A DNA stretch of 10,084 bases from Desulfobulbaceae bacterium (GCA_030627725.1 DAOVSZ010000073.1:1-10084); one strand, 5' to 3'; numbered from the stretch's first letter, positions 1 through 6,788 are shown. The notes: a model not told the origin generated them from the sequence alone. Numbers and translations are program-made.

Positions 1-35
1 ATTCCTTATAGCGGCGATTTCTGGAGTGGCAGGAA

Positions 36-110
36 CAAGGGGGCAGGGACCAGGGGCAGGGGACTAGGGGCCGGGGACCAAAGGCCGGGGGCCAGAGTCA
101 AGGGCCTGAG
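36..110 (+). repeat. G-rich imperfect tandem repeat with G-quadruplex potential
   Basis: Seen directly: eight runs of three or more G (39-43, 46-48, 53-56, 59-62, 67-70, 73-76, 87-91, 102-104). The first six are separated by only 2 to 4 bases in a GGGGCA / GGGGACYA rhythm. The G-rich strand is the coding strand of the gene that starts at 199, so the structure could form in DNA and, if transcribed, in the leader RNA. The 198 bases before that gene hold no complete gene. A short open stretch on the + strand runs from the window edge to TAG at 65-67 (hydrophobic start FLIAAISGVAG); it could be the last residues of an upstream TRAP small subunit, but this cannot be settled here. Similar G-rich intergenic repeats occur in other bacterial genomes, so a dispersed repeat is the simplest reading. 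Confidence 0.75.
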
Positions 111-163
111 GTTTGAAGGCAGACTTTCCTGATACCTTTGCCGTTTAAGTTGTTCTCTGTGAC

Positions 164-185
164 TCTGCGAACTCTGTGAGAGACT
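164..185 (+). repeat. 22-bp dispersed element, copy A (inverted partner at 5615-5636)
   Basis: These 22 bases match the reverse complement of 5615-5636 at 21 of 22 positions. The CTCTGTG-like unit also repeats locally from about 155. The element ends 13 bases before the TRAP permease start codon and takes up the place where a Shine-Dalgarno sequence would be expected; the only purine stretch there (GAGAG, 178-182) is too far from the ATG. It looks like one member of a dispersed intergenic family. Confidence 0.7.
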
Positions 186-198
186 TTTATTAAATTCT

Positions 199-1464
199 AT
201 GATTCTCTTAAAAATCCTCACCATCATACTCGCACTGCTCGGGACCCCGCTTTTTGTTGTCATCGGGGCTCTGGCCCTTGTCTCATTTTATGGTGTCGGC
301 ATTGATCTTTCCGTTGTGATCATTGAGATGTCCCGGCTGGCCGACACCCCGCTTCTGCTTTCCCTGCCCCTTTTTATCTTTGCAGGCACGATGCTTTCAG
401 AAAGCAAAACTCCGGAACGACTCCTTGAACTCTCACGCGTTCTCTTGGGCTGGATGCCGGGCGGATTTGCGGTCATATCATTAATCGTCTGCGCGATTTT
501 TACAGCCTTTACCGGTGCCTCCGGGGTCACTATCTTTGCAGTCGGCGGCCTTCTTTTCCCGGCCCTGGTCAAGGACAGGTATTCTGAAAAATTCTCACTT
601 GGCCTGATTACCTCCTCGGGCAGTCTCGGCCTGCTCTTCCCCCCGAGTCTGCCGCTGATTCTCTACGGAGTGGTCTCCGGCGCCCGGATTGACAGCCTTT
701 TTCTGGCTGGAATCCTTCCGGGAATCCTGATGATGACCCTGTTGGTCCTCTATAGTATGAAAATGGGGGCGGCTACCCGGCCTGACCGAAAAAAAGTCAC
801 CATGCCTGAGATCATGAGAGCCCTCAGACAATCCGCATGGGAACTGCCGCTTCCGGTGATCGTGCTTGGCGGGATCTATGGCGGCATCTTTGTGGCGGCT
901 GATGCCGCTGCCGTGACTGCGCTCTATGTAATGATCGTGGAAGTCTTGATCTACCGGGACATCAAACTCTTCGACCTGCCGGGTATCATGGTCAAGAGCA
1001 TGATCCTTTTCGGCGGCATCCTTGTTGTGCTTGCAGCCTCCATGGCCTCGACCAACTATCTGGTGGACCAGGAAGTCCCGATGCGCCTCTTTGAATTTAT
1101 CCGGGAATATATCTCAAGCAAATACACCTTTCTGATCATTCTGAATATCTTCCTGCTCATCGTCGGCTCCATGCTCGACATCTTTTCCGCCCTCGTCCTT
1201 GTCGTGCCGCTGATCGTGCCTATCGCCCTCGCCTACGGGGTTGATCTCGTCCATCTCGGAATCATCTTTCTCACCAACCTTCAGATCGGATACTGCACCC
1301 CGCCGGTCGGCCTGAACCTCTTTCTTGCCAGCTATCGTTTTGACCGGCCGGTCGTGGAACTCTATAAAGCCACCCTCCCCTTCCTGGGCCTGCTCCTGAT
1401 CACCCTGATCATTATCACCTATTTCCCGCTGTTAAGCCTTTTTCTTGTACGTTTGTGGGGATAA
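199..1464 (+). CDS. dctM: TRAP transporter large permease subunit (DctM family)
   Basis: This 421-residue integral membrane protein is the large subunit of a tripartite ATP-independent periplasmic transporter. The family moves organic acids (C4-dicarboxylates, keto acids and others) across the inner membrane using an ion gradient; the substrate cannot be read from the sequence. It is hydrophobic throughout, with roughly a dozen membrane segments, and carries typical family blocks: GTPLFVVIGALAL near residues 16-28, FTAFTGASGVTIFAVGGLLFPAL near 102-124, SSGSLGLLFPPSLPLILYG near 139-157, and LTNLQIGYCTPPVGLNLF near 362-379. Length is normal for an unfused DctM, so the small subunit is not joined to it. 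The binding protein (DctP) and small subunit (DctQ) are not in the window and probably lie upstream. The ATG at 199 gives a proper first helix, but no good Shine-Dalgarno precedes it. The stop codon directly abuts the ABC gene. Family confidence is high; the gene symbol is generic. Confidence 0.93.
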   Translation: MILLKILTIILALLGTPLFVVIGALALVSFYGVGIDLSVVIIEMSRLADTPLLLSLPLFIFAGTMLSESKTPERLLELSRVLLGWMPGGFAVISLIVCAIFTAFTGASGVTIFAVGGLLFPALVKDRYSEKFSLGLITSSGSLGLLFPPSLPLILYGVVSGARIDSLFLAGILPGILMMTLLVLYSMKMGAATRPDRKKVTMPEIMRALRQSAWELPLPVIVLGGIYGGIFVAADAAAVTALYVMIVEVLIYRDIKLFDLPGIMVKSMILFGGILVVLAASMASTNYLVDQEVPMRLFEFIREYISSKYTFLIILNIFLLIVGSMLDIFSALVLVVPLIVPIALAYGVDLVHLGIIFLTNLQIGYCTPPVGLNLFLASYRFDRPVVELYKATLPFLGLLLITLIIITYFPLLSLFLVRLWG

Positions 1465-3267
1465 ATGCAGAAATTTTTCAGATATCTCAGCCAGTCCAAA
1501 GACGCTCTTTCTCTCGTTGTTCCCGCATTTAAAAGAAACAGACTGAGGGTCTTGTCCGGTTTTCTGGCCATTATCGCGGTTGATATCATTCAACTCCAGA
1601 TCCCGCGAATAATAAAAAAGGCTGTTGACGGACTGCAGGAGTCTTCCGTCACCCAGCCTGAACTTCTTCGTTACGGGCTTATGATCGTAGCACTTGCTCT
1701 TTCTATTGCCGCGCTCCGTTTCGGCTGGCGGTATCTTATCCTGGGGTTTTCCAGAATCCTCGAACGAGATCTTCGCTGCACCATGTTCTCCCATCTCCTG
1801 ACCCTGGACAACAGATTCTTCCAAAAAAGGTCGACCGGTGAGCTGATGGCGCTTTCCTCAAACGATCTTGCCTCGGTCCAGATCGCGTTCGGCATGGGAA
1901 TGGTTGCCGGCGCTGATGCTGTGTTCATGACAATCGCGACCCTCGGGTTCATGGCCTATATCCACCCTATTCTGACCCTTATTGCCATTTCCCCCATGCC
2001 GGTACTGGCCATCCTGACTACTGTTCTGTCAGCCAGACTCCATAAACGGTTCACCAAGGTCCAGGAGCAGTTTTCCGAACTGACCGAATTTGTCCGCTCC
2101 TGCCTTGCCTCGATCAGGCTGGTCAAGGCCCATACTCAAGAAAAACATCAATCCGGACTTTTCAACGATATGGGAAAAGAGTATGTCCGCGACAATATCA
2201 GGCTTGCCATGGTCCAGGGCACCCTTTTCCCCTTTGCCGGTTTGATCGCCAACACAAGCATGCTCCTGGTCATCTTCTTCGGCGGCCGCTACACCATCGA
2301 AGGACACATAACCGTTGGTGAGTTTGTCGCATTTACGAGCTACCTCTTCATGCTCACATGGCCGATGATGGCCCTTGGCTGGGTTACGAGCCTCTTTCAG
2401 CGAGGTATCACCTCACTTGGCCGGATCTCAGGCGTCCTGGATGAGCATACCGCGCTTACATCCACCGAAACCGAAAAATTGCCGGCCGACACCAAAAAAC
2501 TTCGCATCCAGGACCTGACCTATACCTATCCGGGTCAGAACCGGCCGGCCCTTGAAAAAATATCGCTTGAGATCTCGCCCGGCATCCTCGGCGTGGTCGG
2601 ACGGACCGGTTCCGGCAAGAGCACCCTCTGTCATATCCTGGCAAGGCTCTCCCCGGTCATGGACAACACTGTTTTTCTCGAAAACAGGGACATCAACACC
2701 CTGAGCATAACGGACTTCAGGAGCCGTGTCGCCTATGTGCCGCAGGATATCATTCTCTTTGCAGACACCATTGCCGCCAATATCTCCCTTGGCAATACCG
2801 ATGCGACCATGGACGAAATTCAAAAGGCGGCAGCAACCGCCTCCATCCATGACGAGATCATGGAGATGGAGGAGGGCTACCAGTCCCGGATCGGAGAACG
2901 CGGGGTCAAGCTCTCCGGCGGCCAGCGGCAACGGATCGCGCTGGCACGGGCGCTTCTTCTCGACCGACCTGTCCTGATCATCGATGACGGTCTTTCTTCC
3001 GTGGATATGGACACCGAGCAGAAGATTATCGCCGCCCTTTCCGGCTACATCAGAGACAGGATCTGTATTATCGTCTCACACAGGATCGCGCCTCTTGTTA
3101 ACGCGAATACGCTCATCGTGCTGGACCAGGGAAGAATAGCCGCACAGGGCGCCCATGAGGAACTCCTTCGGACCAACTCCTTTTATGCCACGATCCATAA
3201 GTACCAGACATCTTTTACAACAACTCCTCCTGAAAATAGTACTGAACCAGGAGGGCCTGCCAGGTGA
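1465..3267 (+). CDS. ABC exporter half-transporter with degenerate ATPase site (MdlA/BmrC-like)
   Basis: This 600-residue half-transporter has an N-terminal six-helix membrane domain (about 28-310) followed by an ATP-binding domain (about 345-580). Visible motifs: Walker A GRTGSGKST at 379-387, Q-loop Q427, signature LSGGQ at 483-487, Walker B VLIIDD at 503-508, D-loop SSVD at 511-514, switch histidine H539. The catalytic glutamate after Walker B is replaced by aspartate (D508), as in the MdlA/YheI/BmrC half of heterodimeric exporters, so this half should supply the degenerate ATP site. The next gene supplies the consensus half. Known members export drugs or other hydrophobic compounds; the substrate here is unknown. 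The ATG at 1465 follows the TRAP stop with no gap (GGGG at 1457-1460 is a weak ribosome site), and the gene overlaps the next by 4 bases, implying one transcript. The tail after about residue 582 is polar and Thr/Pro-rich. The membrane domain has the usual RSTGELM coupling region (about 122-128). Confidence 0.93.
   Translation: MQKFFRYLSQSKDALSLVVPAFKRNRLRVLSGFLAIIAVDIIQLQIPRIIKKAVDGLQESSVTQPELLRYGLMIVALALSIAALRFGWRYLILGFSRILERDLRCTMFSHLLTLDNRFFQKRSTGELMALSSNDLASVQIAFGMGMVAGADAVFMTIATLGFMAYIHPILTLIAISPMPVLAILTTVLSARLHKRFTKVQEQFSELTEFVRSCLASIRLVKAHTQEKHQSGLFNDMGKEYVRDNIRLAMVQGTLFPFAGLIANTSMLLVIFFGGRYTIEGHITVGEFVAFTSYLFMLTWPMMALGWVTSLFQRGITSLGRISGVLDEHTALTSTETEKLPADTKKLRIQDLTYTYPGQNRPALEKISLEISPGILGVVGRTGSGKSTLCHILARLSPVMDNTVFLENRDINTLSITDFRSRVAYVPQDIILFADTIAANISLGNTDATMDEIQKAAATASIHDEIMEMEEGYQSRIGERGVKLSGGQRQRIALARALLLDRPVLIIDDGLSSVDMDTEQKIIAALSGYIRDRICIIVSHRIAPLVNANTLIVLDQGRIAAQGAHEELLRTNSFYATIHKYQTSFTTTPPENSTEPGGPAR
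3250..3254 (+). promoter_or_regulatory. Shine-Dalgarno supporting the GTG start at 3264
   Basis: GGAGG lies nine bases before the GTG, inside the 3' end of the preceding ABC gene. It supports translation of the second ABC half from the overlapping GTG rather than a later codon. Confidence 0.6.
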
Positions 3268-5066
3268 AACATGACTTTGGATATTTTGAGGAAGATCATC
3301 TGTCCCAGGTGAGCGACGTAAAGCTCTGGAAAAGGATCCTCACCTATATATCTCCGTACTGGAAGCAGATTACAACCGCTGTTCTCCTCTCCTTTGTCAT
3401 CACGGCCGCAGGACTTGCCCTGCCCTATCTTATCAGTCTTGCGATCGACGATTACATCATCAATACGGAAATCACACGATTGGACCGAATTTCGGGGCTT
3501 ACAAAAATAGCAACTGTTTTTGCCTGTTTTGTCATTCTTGGTTTTCTGGCAAATTTTTTCCAGGTCATACTCCTCGAATGGACCGGCCAGAACATCATGC
3601 ACAGGATGCGGCAGGACCTTTTCTCCCATATCCTGACCTTAAATCTCGGCTTCTTCAACAACAATCCGATCGGCAAACTGGTCACGCGTCTTACCAACGA
3701 TATCCAGAATATGCATGATATGTTCACCTCGATCATCGTAACCCTGTTTAACGATCTCTTCAGGATCGTCGGAATCTTTATCATCCTTGCCTGGATGGAC
3801 TGGCGTCTGGCGCTTGTGATGTCTCTCTTGGTTCCGATAATCATTCTCAACACCGTCTGGTTCAGCAGACTCGCACGAAAGGCCTTCCGCGAAATCCGGA
3901 CCCAGCTTGCCCGGATCAACACCTATCTTCAGGAATCCCTTTCGGGAATGGAGGTGATCCAGCTCTTTCAGCGCGAGGATGAGGCAGAGGTGCGATACCG
4001 AAACCTGAGCAGAGACTATCTTAATAAGTCGATCTATCAGATCAAGATCTTCGGGATATTCATGCCCATGATCGAACTCTTAAGCGCGATCTCCATTGCG
4101 ATTGTCATCTGGCACGGCGGCGGCGAGGTTTTGGATGGCAGGATAACGATCGGTGTTCTGGTCGCCTTTCTTGCCTATATGCGTCTTTTCTTTCAGCCTT
4201 TGCGCGAACTTTCCCAAAAATACTCGATTGTCCAGTCGGCAATGGCGTCTGCTGAACGGATCTTTCAGCTCATGGACACCAAGCCGGTCATGGCAGCACC
4301 TGAAAAAACAATACAACCAAGCCCGACAAGAGGCCATATCGCATTCAAAAACGTCTCATTCGGGTATAACCGGAAAACACGGATCCTGCATGATCTTTCC
4401 TTTACCATAGAGCCGGGTGAAACAGTCGCTGTCGTAGGCCCGACCGGAGCAGGAAAAAGCACCCTTATCAATCTTCTGGAAAGGTTCTATGATCCTGACC
4501 AGGGTGGGATCTTTCTTGACGGACATGACCTCAAGAAAATCGACACACTGTGGCTCAGAAATCACATCGGCTTTGTGATGCAGGATGTCCTGATCGTGCC
4601 GGACACGATCAGAAAGAATATCCTTTTGAGCCACGAAGCTGATGACAATACACTGGAAAAGATCCTCGAACAATCGCAGCTTGCGGAATTTGTCCATTCG
4701 CTGGACAAGGGCTGGGAAACAAAGGTAGGGCAGCGAGGGATAGAGATGTCCGCAGGCCAGCGTCAGCTCCTCGCCTTTGCCAGGGTCCTTGCTTCCGACC
4801 CGCGGATCCTGGTCCTGGACGAGGCAACATCAAACGTGGACTCGGAAACCGAAATCCGCATCGAGCGTGCCGTTGCAACAACACTTGCGAACAGGACCGG
4901 CATCGTCATCGCCCACCGTCTCTCCACCATCCGCCGGGCAGACCGGATCCTGGTTATGGACAAGGGGAAAATCATCGAGCAGGGAACCCATGAGATCCTG
5001 ATGGCCCAAGGTGGAATGTATGCGCATCTGCAGAATCTGCATATGAACGGGACGGATGTCAAATGA
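3264..5066 (+). CDS. ABC exporter half-transporter with consensus Walker B (MdlB/BmrD-like)
   Basis: The partner half-transporter, also 600 residues: membrane domain about 30-315, ATP-binding domain about 358-590. Motifs: Walker A GPTGAGKST at 392-400, Q-loop Q440 (VMQDV), signature MSAGQ at 495-499 instead of LSGGQ, Walker B ILVLDE at 515-520 with intact catalytic E520, D-loop SNVD at 523-526, H551. The altered signature faces the degenerate Walker B of the first half in the dimer, so both defects fall in the same ATP site; this is the expected asymmetry of TM287/288- and BmrCD-type exporters. The start is GTG at 3264, overlapping the previous stop (GTGA), with a GGAGG Shine-Dalgarno at 3250-3254 nine bases upstream. 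An in-frame ATG start is not available near this point. The gene ends in an ATGA overlap with the alkyltransferase gene. Confidence 0.94.
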   Translation: MKHDFGYFEEDHLSQVSDVKLWKRILTYISPYWKQITTAVLLSFVITAAGLALPYLISLAIDDYIINTEITRLDRISGLTKIATVFACFVILGFLANFFQVILLEWTGQNIMHRMRQDLFSHILTLNLGFFNNNPIGKLVTRLTNDIQNMHDMFTSIIVTLFNDLFRIVGIFIILAWMDWRLALVMSLLVPIIILNTVWFSRLARKAFREIRTQLARINTYLQESLSGMEVIQLFQREDEAEVRYRNLSRDYLNKSIYQIKIFGIFMPMIELLSAISIAIVIWHGGGEVLDGRITIGVLVAFLAYMRLFFQPLRELSQKYSIVQSAMASAERIFQLMDTKPVMAAPEKTIQPSPTRGHIAFKNVSFGYNRKTRILHDLSFTIEPGETVAVVGPTGAGKSTLINLLERFYDPDQGGIFLDGHDLKKIDTLWLRNHIGFVMQDVLIVPDTIRKNILLSHEADDNTLEKILEQSQLAEFVHSLDKGWETKVGQRGIEMSAGQRQLLAFARVLASDPRILVLDEATSNVDSETEIRIERAVATTLANRTGIVIAHRLSTIRRADRILVMDKGKIIEQGTHEILMAQGGMYAHLQNLHMNGTDVK

Positions 5067-5614
5067 AGATAAAAATCATACAAACTCCATTTTTCGGTTC
5101 TGTCGGCATCATCTGGTCCAGGATTGACGACTCTCCAAAAATTGTCAGGATCATCATTTCAACGCCCGATCTTAAAGCTGAAAATATTGCATCAAGGCTT
5201 CACCAAAACACGACAGTATCTTCCTGTGCTGAGATTGACACCATAGCAAACGATATAAAGACACTCCTTGCGGGGAAAGACATCACGTTTTCGCTCGATG
5301 CGATAAATCTCAAATCATGTCCTGCGTTCCAGCAGTCGGTTCTGCGTGCGCAACACCAGATCCCAAGGGGAAGCGTCAGCGCCTACAAATTGATCGCAAC
5401 ACATGTAGGCCGGCCAAACGGAGCGCGGACTGTGGGCAATGCATTGGCAAACAACCCCTTTCCTCTGATTATTCCGTGTCACCGGACGATCCGGTCGGAC
5501 CGGTTTCCTGGCGGATATCAGGGGGGCGTTCCTATGAAACAAGTTCTTCTGAGCTCTGAAGGGATTGATTTTGACCAGGCAGGACGAGTCATCTGTGATC
5601 GCTTCCATTATTGA
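5063..5614 (+). CDS. ogt: Methylated-DNA-[protein]-cysteine S-methyltransferase (Ogt/AGT class)
   Basis: A suicide DNA-repair protein that transfers alkyl groups from O6-alkylguanine (and O4-alkylthymine in some members) to its own cysteine. The 183 residues comprise a poorly conserved N-terminal part (1-82) and the conserved C-terminal DNA-binding/methyltransferase domain (about 85-168). Within it: GSVSAYKLIA with the helix tyrosine Y108, the arginine finger in ARTVGNALANNP (R122), the active-site motif IIPCHRTI with nucleophile C139, and a GGYQGG loop (150-155). No Ada-type N-terminal zinc/regulatory domain and no AraC domain are present, so this is a plain repair enzyme. PCHRTI rather than PCHRVI is a tolerated variant. 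The ATG overlaps the preceding ABC stop (ATGA), so it is very likely co-translated with the exporter. It is the last gene of the + strand operon. Whether the symbol should be ogt or a generic AGT is open. Confidence 0.93.
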   Translation: MKIKIIQTPFFGSVGIIWSRIDDSPKIVRIIISTPDLKAENIASRLHQNTTVSSCAEIDTIANDIKTLLAGKDITFSLDAINLKSCPAFQQSVLRAQHQIPRGSVSAYKLIATHVGRPNGARTVGNALANNPFPLIIPCHRTIRSDRFPGGYQGGVPMKQVLLSSEGIDFDQAGRVICDRFHY

Positions 5615-5636
5615 AGTCTCTCACAGAGGTCGCAGA
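5615..5636 (-). repeat. 22-bp dispersed element, copy B (inverted partner of 164-185)
   Basis: It starts on the first base after the stop codon of the alkyltransferase gene. It matches the reverse complement of 164-185 at 21 of 22 positions (the difference is at 5629). The following CGCAGATAA also loosely resembles the continuation of copy A. The two copies bracket the four-gene + strand block in inverted orientation. Confidence 0.7.
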
Positions 5637-5654
5637 TCCCGCAGATAAAAGACA

Positions 5655-5744
5655 GGGAGTGTCCATCCAGAAATGCGGGCTAGTTCGGCGTAAATCACAA
5701 TTTAAAGTCATAACACTCCCAGCAATCTCTGCTGGAGGAGTGTT
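5655..5744. repeat. Inverted repeats and hairpin in the convergent ogt / toxin junction
   Basis: GGGAGTGT (5655-5662) is an exact inverted match of ACACTCCC (5713-5720). A second, stronger hairpin uses the same right arm: 5712-5724 pairs with 5730-5744 (8+5 base pairs, two-base bulge at 5735-5736, loop 5725-5729). Its arms lie inside the last codons of the toxin gene. Neither strand has a long T-run after the hairpin, so it is not a classical intrinsic terminator, although it may slow convergent transcription. The 5655-5720 segment could be a decayed mobile-element end; this is a guess. Confidence 0.4.
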
Positions 5745-6037
5745 TGCATGTCACGACGACCATCTACAATGAGATATACATAAACATTTTCATTATCAAT
5801 TCGATAAATGATGCGATAGGGCTTGAAAAAAATCTCTCGAAAGTCACGAATTCCCAGGGACAGAAGTTCTTTTGGAAACACACCCCGTTCTGGCAATTCA
5901 CTCAGACTGACAAATTTTTTCTCAATCTGGTCAAGCACATATTCTGCTTTTTTAGGCGAGTCATGTTTTAAGATATATGTATAGAGGTCACTGAGGTCTT
6001 TTACAGCGTCCTCAGTGAGTAGAACTATGAAAGCCAC
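5708..6037 (-). CDS. ParE/RelE-family toxin of a type II toxin-antitoxin system
   Basis: 109 residues matching the ParE/RelE superfamily pattern: an N-terminal strand and helix (VLLTEDAVKDLSDLYTYI, 5-22), helix two with AEYVLDQIEKKF (31-42), LPERGVFPKEL (48-58), and the C-terminal sheet FREIFFKPYRIIYRI (66-80) followed by VYVYLIVDGRRDMQTLLQQRLL. The DGRRDMQ..L..RLL ending is typical of ParE-like proteins. Members either poison gyrase (ParE) or cleave mRNA on the ribosome (RelE); the sequence does not decide which, although the DGRRDMQ ending leans towards ParE-like. The start is GTG at 6037-6035, sharing one base with the antitoxin stop (TAGTG). An AAGGAG Shine-Dalgarno at 6051-6046, eight bases upstream, supports it. 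It is transcribed after the antitoxin. Confidence 0.9.
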   Translation of the reverse strand: MAFIVLLTEDAVKDLSDLYTYILKHDSPKKAEYVLDQIEKKFVSLSELPERGVFPKELLSLGIRDFREIFFKPYRIIYRIDNENVYVYLIVDGRRDMQTLLQQRLLGVL

Positions 6038-6312
6038 TAAGTTGACTCCTTTCCTTCGCGAAGACGATTTATTGCATCGGTGGCCGAAATTACTTTGCCT
6101 TCTTCAATCTGCCGATTGCCAAGGGCCAGAATTTTGAGTAAAGCCATAGTTTCCTGGATTTGCTCGTAACTATCAATATCCTGAATAATGACTTTAGCTT
6201 CACCGTTTTGGGTAATGATGAGCGGCTCTCCTTTGTCTCCCAAATGCCGAATGATTTCTGCTGCATGTGCCTTCAAATAGCTGATTGGTTTAATTTGGTT
6301 AGATAATCTCAT
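6037..6312 (-). CDS. Phd/YefM-family antitoxin
   Basis: 91 residues. The N-terminal DNA-binding fold shows the Phd/YefM pattern: SYLKAHAAEIIRHL (11-24), then GEPLIITQNGEAKVIIQDIDSYEQ (28-51). The C-terminal helix-rich tail (about 55-91) is the part that would wrap and neutralise the toxin. Such antitoxins repress their own operon, most strongly as a complex with the toxin. The ATG at 6312 is preceded by a near-perfect Shine-Dalgarno AAGGAGGTGA (6325-6316), with six bases between GGAGG and ATG. The stop shares one base with the toxin start, so translation is coupled. Confidence 0.92.
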   Translation of the reverse strand: MRLSNQIKPISYLKAHAAEIIRHLGDKGEPLIITQNGEAKVIIQDIDSYEQIQETMALLKILALGNRQIEEGKVISATDAINRLREGKEST

Positions 6313-6333
6313 CGGTCACCTCCTTGTCAGCAT

Positions 6334-6366
6334 ATAAGACTATATTAAAACTAAATATGGTCTTAT
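6334..6366. promoter_or_regulatory. Inverted-repeat operator of the toxin-antitoxin operon
   Basis: A 13-base arm (6334-6346) and its inverted partner (6354-6366) match at 12 of 13 positions around a 7-base spacer. The outer ATAAGAC / GTCTTAT halves are exact. It covers the region from the -35 edge to past the -10 of the predicted promoter, the expected position for a Phd/YefM autorepression site. Direct observation for the repeat; function is inferred from the family. Confidence 0.65.
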
Positions 6367-6371
6367 GTCAA
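6342..6371 (-). promoter_or_regulatory. Promoter of the toxin-antitoxin operon
   Basis: On the - strand a perfect TTGACA (-35, 6371-6366) is followed after 18 bases by TAATAT (-10, 6347-6342). The transcript would start about 25 bases before the antitoxin ATG, leaving room for the strong ribosome site. A TATAGT slightly downstream is a better hexamer but too far away (21-base spacing). Confidence 0.6.
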
Positions 6372-6587
6372 TGAAAGTTTCTAGCCATCAGATAGCGAAT
6401 AGTTACAGAATTACTTTCTATTCTTCTAAAGAATTTTACGTGAGAGTTAATCAAAAATGAAGGTCAAGATAACTTCAGAAATATTGAAAGAGAACACTTT
6501 GACTGTGCCTATAAAACGTATCTGAAACTTAAACATGAATGCGGAGAAAAAACGGAGTTTCAGAAGTTGCTCTATGAGAAAGAATAA
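6371..6587 (+). pseudogene. Possible frameshifted small-gene remnant, function unrecognised
   Basis: An ATG at 6371 opens a 29-codon frame (starting MKVSSHQIANSYRITFYSSK) ending in TGA at 6458-6460. Skipping one base at that stop continues in another frame for about 43 codons to TAA at 6585-6587, with an ordinary-looking charged sequence (RNIEREHFDCAYKTYLKLKH, then EFQKLLYEKE). The change falls next to a run of five A (6453-6457). Together it could be a protein of about 70 residues broken by one inserted base. There is no ribosome binding site, and the ATG lies inside the -35 of the opposing promoter, so it is probably a remnant or chance. I do not recognise the family. The remainder of the 6313-6697 gap beyond the toxin-antitoxin control region and the tRNA terminator holds nothing else I can name. 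Confidence 0.25.
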
Positions 6588-6652
6588 CGGAAGATTAAAC
6601 AGTCAGAACCTAAACTTACAACGACACTCGTGTTATAAATAGGGGTTGAAAC

Positions 6653-6697
6653 TGAAAAAGGGTTACAACCTTTTTAAGTTGTAACCCTTGAATTAAC
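6653..6697 (-). terminator. Intrinsic terminator after tRNA-fMet
   Basis: A perfect 12-bp stem (6658-6669 pairing with 6678-6689, loop of 8) stands eight bases past the encoded CCA end of the tRNA. On the - strand the stem runs into five T (6660-6655 region, CCCTTTTTCAG). The + strand side has no T-run, so it acts for the tRNA direction and also shields the toxin-antitoxin region from read-through. Confidence 0.85.
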
Positions 6698-6774
<77 letters not shown>

Positions 6775-6788
6775 TCAGGTATCCAAAC

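Noticed and set aside
6..263. Open frame on the - strand over the G-rich repeat, Pro/Leu-rich product
   Set aside because: The composition is dictated by the C-rich strand of the repeat and it overlaps the start of the TRAP permease; low-complexity artefact.
2428..2931. Long open frame on the - strand (167 codons) opposite the first ABC ATP-binding domain
   Set aside because: It is the mirror of highly conserved coding sequence on the + strand, shows no recognisable protein pattern, and has no promoter or ribosome site.
5629..5641. Similarity of GGTCGCAGATCCCGC to the tRNA-fMet T-arm region, as a possible attachment-site duplicate
   Set aside because: Only about eight bases match in a row, and no integrase or phage genes are present; it is better explained by the 22-bp dispersed element.
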